DNA of 64,000 nucleotides from Nocardia brasiliensis ATCC 700358 (GCF_000250675.2 NC_018681.1:3348001-3412000), one strand, 5' to 3'; counted from the first letter of the stretch, positions 42,380 to 52,006 are shown. A program made the numbers and translations. Notes: generated from the letters alone by a model not told the origin.

Positions 42380-44821
42380 GTGGCCCACGTCATCGCGTTC
42401 GCGCAGCTGGATCTCGACGACACCGCGCGCGTCGGCCGAAAAGCCGCCGTGCTGGCCCGGTTACGGCGTGCGGGTTATCCGGTGCCGGATGGCTTCGCGA
42501 TCGATTGGCAGGCGGCGACGGCGGGGGAGAGCGCCGCGGCGGTGCCCGAACTCGTCGCGGAGATCGCGACCGCGCTGGCTGAGCTGGACGCGAACGGGGT
42601 CGGCGTCGCCGTGCGGTCCTCCGGCATCGAAGAAGACCTCGCCGGTAAATCGTTTGCGGGACAGTACGAGTCGGTCCTCGGCGTCAAAGGGATCGATGCC
42701 GTGCTGGCCGCCGTGGACACTTGCTGGCGTTCGGCGCGCGCACAGCGGGTCGCCGTGTACCGCGGGTCGGCCGCCGCCGACGAGCTGTCGCCGCGGATGG
42801 GGGTGCTGGTGCAGCGCATGGTCGAAGCGCGTGCGGCGGGCGCGGCGTTCAGCGTGAACCCGGTGACCGGCGATCCGGACGAGGCCGTGGTGAGTGCGGT
42901 GTCCGGTCTCGCCGAACAGTTGATGGAAGGTTCTGCCATCGCCGACGAATGGGCCGTGCGGGACGGACGAGCCACGTTGCGTTCGGGCACCGGGGCAGCC
43001 GGTCTGACTCCGGACGAGGCCGCCGCGGTCGCCGCACTGGCCACCAGGGTGGCAGCCGAATTCGAAGCGCCCCAGGACATCGAATGGGCACAGGACGAGA
43101 CCGGGCTGTGGCTCGTGCAGGCGCGGCCGATCACCACCCTGACCGCGGCGGTCACCCCGGTGCCGATTCCGGTGGTGGTGCCCGACGGGTTCTCGGTGCG
43201 CGACGCGCGGGTGAGCGCGCCGTGGACGCCCGTGCAGGAATCCATCTTCCTGCCGGTGTTCGCCGCCGCCGCGCCCGGCGTGTTCGCCTTCACCACCGGA
43301 AACCCGTTGTCGGTGCACGCGATCGGCGGCTGGATCTACACCACGACGCCCCCGGACACCATGCCCGCGTTGATCGAGCGGCTGGAGCGCATCGCGGGTG
43401 ATCTCGCCGACGGCGCGCCGGAACAGCTTGTCGACCACTGGCATTCGACGCAGCGGCGCGAATTCACCGAGCGGATCGTGGCACTGCGCACGGTGTCGTT
43501 CACCCTGTCCGAGCTGGACGACGACGCCTTCCGTGCGCATTTCGCCGCGCTACTGGAGCTGTTCACCGAATTGCACATGGCCTACTTCCGGCTCACCGGC
43601 GCGGGTGTCTGCCTCAACGGGCAGCTGGGCGTGCTCGCCGGGGAACTGCTCGGTTGGTCGGCCGCCGAAACCCTGGCCCTGCGTGGTGGGTTGACCGGGG
43701 CCCACATGGCGGCGGCCGTGGGCCTCGGGGGTCTTGCCCGGCTGGCCGCCACGAAACCCGCTGTGCGCGAGGCCCTCACGGCGGGAACCCGCGAGGCAGC
43801 CGTCCGGCTGCCGCAGCTCGACAGCGAGTTCGCGGCGGCCTTCGCCGACTATGTCCGCGCGCACGGACATCGCACGCTCGGATTCGATCTCACCGAGCCG
43901 ACCTTCGCCGAACAGCCCGAGATCCTGCTGAATCTGGTGCTCGCGCAGATCGACGCGCCGTTCGACCTCGAGCGAGAGCAGGCGGCCTTGCGTGCGCGGA
44001 TCGACAAGGCACTGGACGCGGCAGCGGCAGGGCTCGCCGACGCCTCGGCCGAGCAGCGCGAACAGTTCCAGCGGGCCGTGGCGGCGGCGGAAGCGGTGGC
44101 CCCGGTGCGGGACGAGAAGGTCTATCTCGCGGTGTCCGCGTGGGCGCTGGTCCGCTACGCCGTCTTGGACCTGGGCCGAAGGTTGGTCGCGCACAGCGTG
44201 ATCGACCGTGTGGACGACGTCTTCTACTTGGACCACCGCGCGGCGCTGACCTCGCTCACCGAGATCGGCGATCGCACGGCGAGCGTGCGAGACGGACGCG
44301 GCAGGCACCTGTGGGCGGCCACGCACCCCGGGCCGGAACACTATGGGACACCGCCGCAGCCGCTGGTGCTCGAACCCGGGATGACGCCGCCCTCGGCGGC
44401 CGCGTCCCGCGTCATGGACATCGCGACCTGGTCGATGAGCTTGTTCGGCGCGCAACGCGGCGACGCGAGCGCTGCCGACGGCACGCTGGCCGGTGTCGCC
44501 GCGGCCGCGGGAAAGTACCGCGGGCCTGCTCGAATAGTGCTGGGAGCCGCGGACTTCGGCAAGATTCGCGCCGGTGACGTGCTGGTGTGCCCGGAGACCA
44601 CCGCGCAGTGGTCGGTGGTGTTTCCCAGCCTCGGCGCGTTGATCGCCGACAACGGCAGCCTGCTCTCGCATCCGGCGATCATCGCCCGCGAGTACGGCAT
44701 TCCGGCCGTCGTGGCGGCCGCGGGCGCGACCGAGCGGCTGCGGGACGGGCAACTGGTCGAGGTCGACGGCACCGCCGGGGTGGTGCGGGTGCTCGACGCC
44801 GACGGCGGAGTCGTCCGGTGA
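42380..44821 (+). CDS. PEP-utilizing enzyme with rifampin-phosphotransferase-like architecture
   Basis: An 813-residue protein. The N-terminal ATP-grasp domain has VRSSGIEEDLAGKSFAGQY near residue 80 and LVQARPITTL closing it near residue 250. A central domain of about 400 residues follows. The C-terminal swivel domain carries the phospho-accepting His764 in SLLSHPAIIAREYGIPAV. The PEP/pyruvate-binding barrel of PEP synthase is absent, so the layout matches rifampin phosphotransferases, which use ATP to phosphorylate a small molecule. Inference: phosphorylation of the polyketide or a precursor as biosynthetic step or self-protection. GGAG 6 bases before GTG 42380 supports the start. Confidence 0.85.
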   Translation: MAHVIAFAQLDLDDTARVGRKAAVLARLRRAGYPVPDGFAIDWQAATAGESAAAVPELVAEIATALAELDANGVGVAVRSSGIEEDLAGKSFAGQYESVLGVKGIDAVLAAVDTCWRSARAQRVAVYRGSAAADELSPRMGVLVQRMVEARAAGAAFSVNPVTGDPDEAVVSAVSGLAEQLMEGSAIADEWAVRDGRATLRSGTGAAGLTPDEAAAVAALATRVAAEFEAPQDIEWAQDETGLWLVQARPITTLTAAVTPVPIPVVVPDGFSVRDARVSAPWTPVQESIFLPVFAAAAPGVFAFTTGNPLSVHAIGGWIYTTTPPDTMPALIERLERIAGDLADGAPEQLVDHWHSTQRREFTERIVALRTVSFTLSELDDDAFRAHFAALLELFTELHMAYFRLTGAGVCLNGQLGVLAGELLGWSAAETLALRGGLTGAHMAAAVGLGGLARLAATKPAVREALTAGTREAAVRLPQLDSEFAAAFADYVRAHGHRTLGFDLTEPTFAEQPEILLNLVLAQIDAPFDLEREQAALRARIDKALDAAAAGLADASAEQREQFQRAVAAAEAVAPVRDEKVYLAVSAWALVRYAVLDLGRRLVAHSVIDRVDDVFYLDHRAALTSLTEIGDRTASVRDGRGRHLWAATHPGPEHYGTPPQPLVLEPGMTPPSAAASRVMDIATWSMSLFGAQRGDASAADGTLAGVAAAAGKYRGPARIVLGAADFGKIRAGDVLVCPETTAQWSVVFPSLGALIADNGSLLSHPAIIAREYGIPAVVAAAGATERLRDGQLVEVDGTAGVVRVLDADGGVVR

Positions 44822-45774
44822 CACCCGGCCGCATCGACGTCCACCATCACGCCATCGTGCCGCGGATCGCCGCGCTGATGCGCCGCATGGGCGCGCCGTT
44901 CAAGATTCCGTGGACCCTCGCCGAGACCTTCGAGGTGCTCGCCGAACAACGCATCGACTATGCCGTGATATCCAATCCCATTCCGGTGGAATACCTCCCG
45001 GACGCGGAAACGGCGAAGTTCTTCTGCCGGGAAGCCAACGAAGCCGTCGCCGAGTTCGCTGCCGCGCACCCGGGGCGGTTCGGTTTGCTTGCCGCGCTGC
45101 CGATCCCGCACATCGATGCCGCCCTGGCCGAGATCGAGTACGCGCATGAGACGTTGGGCGCCGACGGGTTCGTGCTGATCCCGCACTCCGGGTCCGACTA
45201 TCTCGGTGACGCGCTGTTCGAGCCGGTGCTCGCCGAACTCGACCGCCGCGGTGCGGTGGTTCTCGTGCACCCGATGATGCCGCCGGACTCGGCCGGCTCG
45301 TCGGTGCCCGCTGTGCTCGCCGACTTCCTGCTCGACACCACGCGGGGCGCGATCGGGTTGGTGCTGTCGGATGCCCTGGACCGCTATCCGAACATCTCGT
45401 TCGTGCTGGCGCACGCGGGCGGTTTCCTGCCGTACGCGGCGTTCCGGGTGGAAGCGTTGGCGCACGGGTTCTTCGGCGCCGATCCGGTCCGGATCCGCGA
45501 ACAGCTGGGGCGCTTCTACTACGACACCGCGCTGGCCGGTCCGTCGGCGCTGCCCGGCCTGTTCGCCACGGTGCCGCCGGACCGGATCCTGTTCGGGACC
45601 GACTGGTGCGCCGCGCCGCACGCCGCCGTCACCGCCGCGGGCCGCGCCCTCGAACAGCAGTACGCGCGGTTGCCCGGCGCGGCGGCGGCCGGGGAGCGGA
45701 CCGCCCGGCGGCTGTTCACCGGCTGGGCCGCCCACGCGGCTCCGAGTCCGGATCCAGTGATGTCCGAACAGTAG
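44818..45774 (+). CDS. Amidohydrolase-2 family protein (ACMSD-like)
   Basis: A 318-residue TIM-barrel metal enzyme of the aminocarboxymuconate-semialdehyde-decarboxylase group. DVHHHAIVP supplies the first metal ligands, VVLVHPMMP and FVLAHAGGFLPY the next His residues, and FGTDWCAAPH the Asp. Members decarboxylate or hydrolyse aromatic acids. In this operon a decarboxylation or hydrolysis of a polyketide intermediate is plausible. GTGA overlap ties it to the phosphotransferase-like gene; the two may act in sequence. Confidence 0.85.
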   Translation: MTPGRIDVHHHAIVPRIAALMRRMGAPFKIPWTLAETFEVLAEQRIDYAVISNPIPVEYLPDAETAKFFCREANEAVAEFAAAHPGRFGLLAALPIPHIDAALAEIEYAHETLGADGFVLIPHSGSDYLGDALFEPVLAELDRRGAVVLVHPMMPPDSAGSSVPAVLADFLLDTTRGAIGLVLSDALDRYPNISFVLAHAGGFLPYAAFRVEALAHGFFGADPVRIREQLGRFYYDTALAGPSALPGLFATVPPDRILFGTDWCAAPHAAVTAAGRALEQQYARLPGAAAAGERTARRLFTGWAAHAAPSPDPVMSEQ

Positions 45775-45822
45775 CGGGCACCGTATGACCATGTCCGGCC
45801 GAGCGAAAGGAACTGGAAGCTG

Positions 45823-47028
45823 ATGCATGTGGTGATCGCGGGCGCCGGCGTCGGCGGACTGTGCCTGGCCCAGGGGCTGCGCAAGAACGGGATCGAGGCC
45901 ACCGTGCTCGAGCGCGACCCGACCGCGCACGCGCGGTTCCAAGGTCTGCGGCTGCGCATCGACGCCCACGGGCGCGCGGCCCTGGCGGCCTGCCTGCCCG
46001 ACAACCTCTACGAGCTGGCCATGGCCACCGCCAACCCGCTCTACATGTCCCGCGGCATCGGGCTGGACGAGCAACTGCGCGAGATCTTCTCGGTCGAGCA
46101 TCCCGGGGGCCCCGTCGATCCCGCGCGCGCCAGCACCGTCGTGAATCGCAAGACCCTGCGCCAGATCCTGCTGACCGGGCTCGGCGACCACGTCCACTTC
46201 GGCACCGCCGTAATCGGATACGAGACCGGCGACCGGGTGCGGGTGCACACCGCCGACGGAACCACCTGGGTGGCCGACGTGCTGGTCGGTGCGGACGGCA
46301 TCGGATCCGCGGTGCGCGGGCAGTTGCTCCCCGAGGCCGGCCTGCTCGACACCGGGCTGCGCGCGATCTACGGCCAGATGAACCTGGACCTGGACAACCT
46401 CTCCTGGGTGCCGCCCGTGCTGTTCGGCGGATCCCGCCCGGTGCTGGCTCCGGGTCCGAAGACGTTGGCGTGCGGCATCTTTCAACCGCAGACCGAGATC
46501 GGCGAGGCGGTGCGCCGGTTCGCACCCGGCAGCGCGATCGATCCGGTGCGCAGTTACCTGAAGTGGACATTGGTCGCGCCGCGGGAGGTCTTCGGTATCG
46601 ACGAGTCGGCCTTCTTCGCGCTCACACCCGCGCAGTTGCACGCGCTGGCACTCGAACACACCACCGACTGGAGTCCGCTGCTGCGCCGGATCATGGCGGA
46701 ATCGTTGGTGGCGGAGGTCTTTCCCCTCTCGATCCGGGTCACCGAGCCCGGCGTGCACTGGTCGCCCAGCCGGGTGACCCTGCTCGGTGACGCCATTCAC
46801 GCGACCGCGCCGGTGGGCGGGATCGGCGCCAACACCGCGCTGCGTGACGCGGCGGGTTTGAGCGAGCATCTCGCCCTGGCACTCGTCGACGGGGTGGACC
46901 CGGTCGTGGCGATCGGCCGGTACGAGGCGGAGATGCGGGACTACGGCTATGCGGCCGTGCGTAATTCGCTGCACGGGTCCGAACAACTGTTCCGGACCGG
47001 ACCTCTGGTGGAAGGCGGTGCCCGATGA
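45823..47028 (+). CDS. FAD-dependent monooxygenase (aromatic hydroxylase type)
   Basis: A 401-residue flavoprotein. VVIAGAGVGGLCLAQGL is the FAD Rossmann motif, the DG motif is VLVGADGIGSAVRGQLL, and VTLLGDAIHATAPVGGIGAN is the GD flavin motif. These enzymes hydroxylate or oxidatively cleave aromatic polyketides with NAD(P)H. AAAGGAACTGGAAGC upstream gives the ribosome binding site; 48 bases separate it from the amidohydrolase. ATGA overlap follows to the membrane protein gene. Confidence 0.92.
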   Translation: MHVVIAGAGVGGLCLAQGLRKNGIEATVLERDPTAHARFQGLRLRIDAHGRAALAACLPDNLYELAMATANPLYMSRGIGLDEQLREIFSVEHPGGPVDPARASTVVNRKTLRQILLTGLGDHVHFGTAVIGYETGDRVRVHTADGTTWVADVLVGADGIGSAVRGQLLPEAGLLDTGLRAIYGQMNLDLDNLSWVPPVLFGGSRPVLAPGPKTLACGIFQPQTEIGEAVRRFAPGSAIDPVRSYLKWTLVAPREVFGIDESAFFALTPAQLHALALEHTTDWSPLLRRIMAESLVAEVFPLSIRVTEPGVHWSPSRVTLLGDAIHATAPVGGIGANTALRDAAGLSEHLALALVDGVDPVVAIGRYEAEMRDYGYAAVRNSLHGSEQLFRTGPLVEGGAR

Positions 47029-47756
47029 GCCCGACAGTCAAGAAGCGCTACCCCGCGCTCGCCGCGGCCGCGCCGATGGCACTCGATATGGCCGCGCCCG
47101 TGGTCAGTTTCGTGGTGCTGCACCTCGTGTTCGGGGTCTCGCCGGTCATCGCGCTCTCGATCGGCGCGGTCGTGGCCGGATTGCGCACCGTGTGGCGGGT
47201 GCTCACCGAACGCCGGCTGAACGCGTTCTCGGTGATGATCCTGGTGATGCTGCTCGCCACGCTGCTGTTGGTGTTCATCACCGGCGACCCGCGGCTGGTG
47301 CTGGCCAAGTCGGCGGTGATGCCGTTCGTCGGCGGCGTGTACGGGCTGGTCACCAACTACGTCGGGCGCGCAGTGGTTTTCGACGTCGTGGCGCCGTTCG
47401 TGACCAAGGGCGAACCGGGGCTGGTGGCGGCATGGGAGGGCGGCTGGGCACACGACGCGCAGTTCCGCGACCGGCTGCGGCTGATCAATCTGCTGTGGGG
47501 GGTGGGCTTCATCATCTCGGCGATCGCCAGGGTGGTCATCATCTACAGCACGCCGCTCGAGGTCGCCGTCTTCGCCGGGCAACTGCCGACGCTGGTCACG
47601 CTGCCGGTCCTCATCTTCACGACGGTGCGGTTGTCCGGACCGTTGCGTGCGGCGTTGCGCCAGGAGCCGGTCGGCGGTGTCGACATACCGGTCCGCGAAC
47701 TCAGCTTCGCGCGCACTTCGGTTGCGGTGGAACGCGACTCGATCGCCGAAGCCTGA
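47025..47756 (+). CDS. VC0807-family integral membrane protein (copy 2)
   Basis: A 243-residue protein with about six transmembrane segments, beginning ALDMAAPVVSFVVLHLVFG and including MILVMLLATLLLVFITGDPRL (about residues 68-88). It parallels the gene at 30421-31122 in size, topology, and the FITGDPR/FVTDDPR loop. Function is unknown; conservation of two family members in one cluster suggests transport or protection. It overlaps the FAD monooxygenase gene by 4 bases and precedes two glycosyltransferase genes. Confidence 0.78.
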   Translation: MSPTVKKRYPALAAAAPMALDMAAPVVSFVVLHLVFGVSPVIALSIGAVVAGLRTVWRVLTERRLNAFSVMILVMLLATLLLVFITGDPRLVLAKSAVMPFVGGVYGLVTNYVGRAVVFDVVAPFVTKGEPGLVAAWEGGWAHDAQFRDRLRLINLLWGVGFIISAIARVVIIYSTPLEVAVFAGQLPTLVTLPVLIFTTVRLSGPLRAALRQEPVGGVDIPVRELSFARTSVAVERDSIAEA

Positions 47757-47768
47757 GAGGGGGAGTGG

Positions 47769-48932
47769 ATGCGCGTCATCATCTGCACGTGGGCGTGGCG
47801 ATCCCATCTGACTCCGCTGGTGCACCTCGGCTGGAGTCTGCGCGCGAGCGGGCACGAGGTGGTGGTGGCCAGTTCCGCCGGATTGGCGTCCGCGATCAGC
47901 GAGACCGGGCTGACCGCTGTCGTCGTCGGCGCGGATGTCGACCTGCACGCCCAGGCCGGAAAGTACTTCAGCTGGCTGGTCGAGCAGGACGGGCCGGTGC
48001 GCTGGCACGATATTCGGCACTGGGGCGCGGGCAACGTCGCTACCTACCGGGTGATCGCGCAGCGCGCGGTAGGGCCGCTGCTGGCCTTCGCCCGGCGCTG
48101 GCAACCGGATCTGATCGTGTTCGATCCGACCACCTACGCGGGACCGCTGGTGGCCGCGGTGCTCGGCATTCCGGCCGTCCGGCATATCTGGGGGATCGAC
48201 TACACCTATCGGACAAGAGAATTCGAGCCCGAGGCACTGCGTGAACTCTGCGCCGAGCTCGGCTTGGACACCGTGGAGACGCTGGGCGCGGCCACCGTCG
48301 ATCCGTGCCCGGCGTCGCTGCAATACGACACCGGGGTGCGGACGCTGCCGATTCGGTTCGCCCCCTTCAACGGACCGGTCGCGGCCGCCGATATCGGTCT
48401 GCCGCGACCTCGGCGGCCCCGGGTCTGCGTGCTGGGCAGCAGCGCGGTCGAACAGCTTGCCGGACGGGCGATCCCGTTCGTCGACCAGGTCCTGCCCGGG
48501 CTGACGGGACTCGGGGTGGAGACGCTGGTGCTGGCGAATCCCGCTGCCGCACCGGCGTTCACCGAGGACGGCGAGACGGTCACCTTCCTCGGCCCCACTC
48601 CGCTGCATCTATTGCTCGCCGATTGCGCGCTGGTCATCCATCAGGGTGGCGGCGGTGCGCTCATGACCACGCTGTACTACGGGCTGCCGCAACTGCTCAC
48701 ACCGTTGTTCACCGACCACGTCGCCAACGCCGAGCAGCTCGCGGCGGCCGGTGCCTGCCGGTGGCTGTTCGGCGGGGCGCTGGAACCGGACGCGGTACGC
48801 AAGGAGGTCCGGCAGTTGCTGGAAGACAAGGAGTTCCGGGTGCGGGCCGAGCGGCTGCGTGCCGAGATGCGGGCGCAGCCCCCGGTCGCGCATGTGGTCG
48901 ACGCACTGGCCGAGCTGGCCGGAGCCCGCTGA
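47769..48932 (+). CDS. GT1 family glycosyltransferase (antibiotic type)
   Basis: A 387-residue GT-B enzyme. MRVIICTWAWRSHLTPLVHL has the catalytic His, ARRWQPDLIVFDPTTYAGP and VIHQGGGGALMTTLYYGLPQ are the conserved donor-lobe motifs. It resembles the enzymes at 31680-32837 and 23825-25036 more than the next one. GAGGGGGAG precedes the ATG. Its stop shares one base with the next ATG, so the two glycosyltransferases are made together. Confidence 0.9.
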   Translation: MRVIICTWAWRSHLTPLVHLGWSLRASGHEVVVASSAGLASAISETGLTAVVVGADVDLHAQAGKYFSWLVEQDGPVRWHDIRHWGAGNVATYRVIAQRAVGPLLAFARRWQPDLIVFDPTTYAGPLVAAVLGIPAVRHIWGIDYTYRTREFEPEALRELCAELGLDTVETLGAATVDPCPASLQYDTGVRTLPIRFAPFNGPVAAADIGLPRPRRPRVCVLGSSAVEQLAGRAIPFVDQVLPGLTGLGVETLVLANPAAAPAFTEDGETVTFLGPTPLHLLLADCALVIHQGGGGALMTTLYYGLPQLLTPLFTDHVANAEQLAAAGACRWLFGGALEPDAVRKEVRQLLEDKEFRVRAERLRAEMRAQPPVAHVVDALAELAGAR

Positions 48933-50113
48933 TGGCACGCATCGTCTTCACCACCCAACCGGCCAGCGGGCATCTGCGTCCCCTCGTGCCGATCGCCAGG
49001 GCCGCGCGCGTCCGGGGTCACGACGTGGCCGTGCTCGCGCCGCAGCCACAGGCCGCCGAGATCGACGCCTACGGGCTGCCCCAGCTGGTCGGCGGCTACG
49101 ACTGGCGCGCTGAGGTGGCGAGCTGGCTGCCCGCGAACCTCGGCGAACTGGAATTCCCCGCGGCCGCCGACGTGTTCCGGGCTCTCGGCCGCCGCATGTC
49201 TCAGGGTTTCGCGGGCCATATGGGGCAGGCCACCTGTGCGGATCTGCTGGCAGTCGCCGAGCAGTGGAAACCGGATCTGGTGATCCGCGAACTGGACGAG
49301 CTGGGCGGCTACCTGGCCGCGGAAGTGCTGGGCATTCCCCATGTTTCGGTCGCCTCGTTCGGCGGCGTCGAGGCGATGACCGGTGCCGAGTTGGCCGCGC
49401 CGCTGGACAAGGGGCGGATTCGGTTCGGTCTGCCGCCCGACCCGTCCGGAGCGCGGCTCTACCACTACCTGCACGCCAATTTCCTGCCGCCGGAATACTC
49501 CGCCGCGGAGATGATCCTGCCCAACACTCGGTGCTATCGACATCCCAACGCGGGATTCCAGAGCGACCGGCTGCCCGGCTGGCTCGCCGAACTCGACCTG
49601 GATCGCCCGTTCGTGTTCGCCGGGTTCGGCACCATCGTCTACGGCCTGCCCGGCGCGGATACGTTCGTCCGCACGGTGATCGAGGCCCTGGGACGGGTCG
49701 ACTGCACCGCGGTCCTCGCCGTCGGCGCGGGCGGGAAGACCGAGGCCTTCGGTGCGCTGCCGTCGAACGTCCGGCTGGTGGAGTTCGTGGATCAGCCGCT
49801 GATGCTCGAAGGCGCCGACCTTTTCGTCACGCACGGCGGGCTGAACAGCATGAAAGAGGCGATGCGGCTCGGCGTGCCGATGGTGAACATCCCGGTGCTC
49901 GACGACCATCGGCACAACGCCGTGCAGGCGGCGGCCACCGGAACCACGACCGTGGTTCCCCTGGAACAACTCTCGGTCGACGCGATAACGCTCGCCTGCA
50001 CTCGAACACTGACCGAGCCGGGCTTTCGCCGCTCGGCGCGCCGCCTGCAACGCCAGATCCATGCCCTGCCCGGGGTCGATGTGTTGCTCGACGATCTGGA
50101 GGCCCTCCTGTGA
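48932..50113 (+). CDS. GT1 family glycosyltransferase (MGT-like)
   Basis: A 393-residue GT-B enzyme of a different subgroup: MARIVFTTQPASGHLRPLVP at the N-terminus, EQWKPDLVIRELDELGGYLA, and a donor motif FVTHGGLNSMKEAMRLGVP as in macrolide-type transferases. It likely uses another donor or acceptor from the preceding enzyme. It starts within the previous stop and overlaps the sugar aminotransferase gene by GTGA. Confidence 0.9.
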   Translation: MARIVFTTQPASGHLRPLVPIARAARVRGHDVAVLAPQPQAAEIDAYGLPQLVGGYDWRAEVASWLPANLGELEFPAAADVFRALGRRMSQGFAGHMGQATCADLLAVAEQWKPDLVIRELDELGGYLAAEVLGIPHVSVASFGGVEAMTGAELAAPLDKGRIRFGLPPDPSGARLYHYLHANFLPPEYSAAEMILPNTRCYRHPNAGFQSDRLPGWLAELDLDRPFVFAGFGTIVYGLPGADTFVRTVIEALGRVDCTAVLAVGAGGKTEAFGALPSNVRLVEFVDQPLMLEGADLFVTHGGLNSMKEAMRLGVPMVNIPVLDDHRHNAVQAAATGTTTVVPLEQLSVDAITLACTRTLTEPGFRRSARRLQRQIHALPGVDVLLDDLEALL

Positions 50114-51312
50114 CGACCAAACAGCGCCGCGCCGATCTCGCGATGTTCGGCGGCACACCGGCTTTCGAGTCGCCCGTCGTGTTCGGCAGGCCCAATATCG
50201 GCAACCGGGCCGTGCTGTTCGATCGCTTCGATCGGATGCTCGACGCCAAATGGCTGTCCAACGGCGGCGAACTCAGCCGCGAATTCGAACGCCGCGTCGC
50301 CGAACTCGCCGGCACCCGCTACTGCGTCGCCACGTGCAACGCCACCTCCGCGCTCCAACTGGCTGTGCAGGCAGCGGGATTGCGTGGCGAGGTCATCGTG
50401 CCCGCCTTCACCTTCGCCGCCACCGCGCACGCCGCCGCCTGGCTCGGCGTGACGCCGGTGTTCTGTGACGTGGACCCGTGCACCGGCAGCGCCGACCCGC
50501 GCAGCGTCGAAGAACTGATCACCGCGGACACCACCGGCATTCTGGGCGTGCACATCTGGGGCAGGCCCAGGGCGTTGGAAGCGATGCAGGACGTCGCCGA
50601 CCGGCACGGACTCGCGCTCATCTACGACTCGGCGCACGCGTTCGGCTGCGGATACGCGGGCAGGCCGATCGGTGGTTTCGGCACCGCCGAGGTGTTCAGC
50701 TTCCACTCGACCAAATTCGTGAACACCTTCGAGGGTGGAGCTTTGGTCACCGATGATCCGGAACTGGCCGAAAAGGCGAGCCGTCTAAGAAATTTCGGCA
50801 TCTCCAGTGGCGACAACGTGGTGTCGGTCGGCACCAACGCGAAGCTGAGCGAAGCCGCGGCGGCGATGGGACTGACCTCGCTGGACTCGATGGACTACTT
50901 CGTCGCCCGGAACCGGGAGAACTACCACCGGTACCGGCAGGGGTTGCGCGGCATCGACGGGCTCACCCTATTGGACATCGACGAGTCTCAGCGCAGCAAC
51001 TACCAGTATCTCGTCGTCGACTGCGACACCGCACGGATCGGCGTCACACGCGACGACATCCTCGCCCTCCTGGCTGCCGAAAACGTCTACACCAGAAGGT
51101 ATTTCTACCCCGGCTGCCACCGCATGGCACCGTACCGAACCGAGCGCGCCTTTCCCGGCACCGACCGCGTCGCCCGCGACACCTTCGTCCTCCCCACCGG
51201 CACCGACCTGGAACCCCGCGACATCACCCGCATCTGCGAACTGCTGATTTTCATCGCCGCCAACGGTTTCGACATCCGCGCGGCGATGGGGAGCAGTGGG
51301 CGAGCGGCGTAG
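50110..51312 (+). CDS. DegT/DnrJ/EryC1/StrS family sugar aminotransferase
   Basis: A 400-residue PLP enzyme that aminates NDP-keto-deoxysugars. TRYCVATCNATSALQLAV binds the cofactor phosphate, IYDSAHAFGC has the PLP-contacting Asp, and Lys202 in FSFHSTKFVNTFEGG is the Schiff-base lysine. This indicates an amino sugar in the product. It is last in the long plus-strand operon; both flanking glycosyltransferases may use its product. No N-methyltransferase is visible in the window. Confidence 0.92.
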   Translation: MTTKQRRADLAMFGGTPAFESPVVFGRPNIGNRAVLFDRFDRMLDAKWLSNGGELSREFERRVAELAGTRYCVATCNATSALQLAVQAAGLRGEVIVPAFTFAATAHAAAWLGVTPVFCDVDPCTGSADPRSVEELITADTTGILGVHIWGRPRALEAMQDVADRHGLALIYDSAHAFGCGYAGRPIGGFGTAEVFSFHSTKFVNTFEGGALVTDDPELAEKASRLRNFGISSGDNVVSVGTNAKLSEAAAAMGLTSLDSMDYFVARNRENYHRYRQGLRGIDGLTLLDIDESQRSNYQYLVVDCDTARIGVTRDDILALLAAENVYTRRYFYPGCHRMAPYRTERAFPGTDRVARDTFVLPTGTDLEPRDITRICELLIFIAANGFDIRAAMGSSGRAA

Positions 51313-51451
51313 GTGCGCTGCGTCGGCGTCCGGTTCCGGTCCTTGACTGAAAGGTCGATATTTCGGTACCGTTGTTGCCAGGTGAAATCAACTGTCCGCG
51401 AGGGTGATTCGTTCCTCGTGTGGTTGGGTGCCGAGCTCTGGGGGGTATTCG

Positions 51452-51871
51452 ATGAAGAAGGTATTGCGCGTTCTGGGGATCTTGGCGATCTCTGTAGCGG
51501 CGGCCATATCGGTCGGGACGCCTGTTGCACAGGCAGAGGTCCAAGGGATCGAGTTCTCGGACTTCGCGGGGAATGCGGTCGATCCCAACGACCTTCGGGT
51601 AGGCGGGAACTATATCGTCAGGGCAGTAATGGGTGGGCAGCTGACCACCTATGGGTTCGTGTTCTTCTTCAATATGTTCGACAGCACGTATGGGCAGGAG
51701 ATCGGTGGGGGAGGCGCGCGAATCAACGCTCATGGTGGGCGTTACGTCGCGGATGTCGTCTGGAGCCCACAATATTCCGGGTCGACGAAGATCAAAGCCA
51801 AGCAGTGCGGGGAATCGGCTTGTGAGTGGTTTGTCAACGAGCGTCTGGTTCCGATCACCGTGAAGAATTGA
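51452..51871 (+). CDS. Small secreted protein of unknown function
   Basis: A 139-residue protein with a Sec signal peptide (MKKVLRVLGILAISVAAAIS; likely cleavage after AQA near residue 28). The mature part is about 110 residues, rich in Gly and beta-type sequence (GGNYIVRAVMGG, FVFFFNMFDSTYG), with two Cys (KQCGESACEWF) that may form a disulfide. I do not recognise the family. GGGGGG about 8 bases upstream supports ATG 51452. Base composition is slightly less GC-rich than the neighbours. Confidence 0.75.
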   Translation: MKKVLRVLGILAISVAAAISVGTPVAQAEVQGIEFSDFAGNAVDPNDLRVGGNYIVRAVMGGQLTTYGFVFFFNMFDSTYGQEIGGGGARINAHGGRYVADVVWSPQYSGSTKIKAKQCGESACEWFVNERLVPITVKN

Positions 51872-52006
51872 TGGGAGCGGGTCGGACCCAGGGCGGCGGT
51901 CAGGTCGGTCGGGTGACGGCCTGGGTGTGGCGGCGCAGGCCGGCGTTGCCCGCAGCCAGGGCAGGCCGGGGCGGGTTCGGCGCTTCTGATTTGGTCCGAT
52001 CGGACG

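Noticed and set aside
42380..44821. Phosphoenolpyruvate synthase
   Set aside because: The C-terminal PEP/pyruvate-binding barrel is absent; domain order fits small-molecule phosphotransferases better.
51994..52005. GTCCGATCGGAC 12-bp palindrome near the VOC gene end
   Set aside because: Short, lies between two convergent genes, and CGATCG-type palindromes are expected in GC-rich DNA; no function supported.
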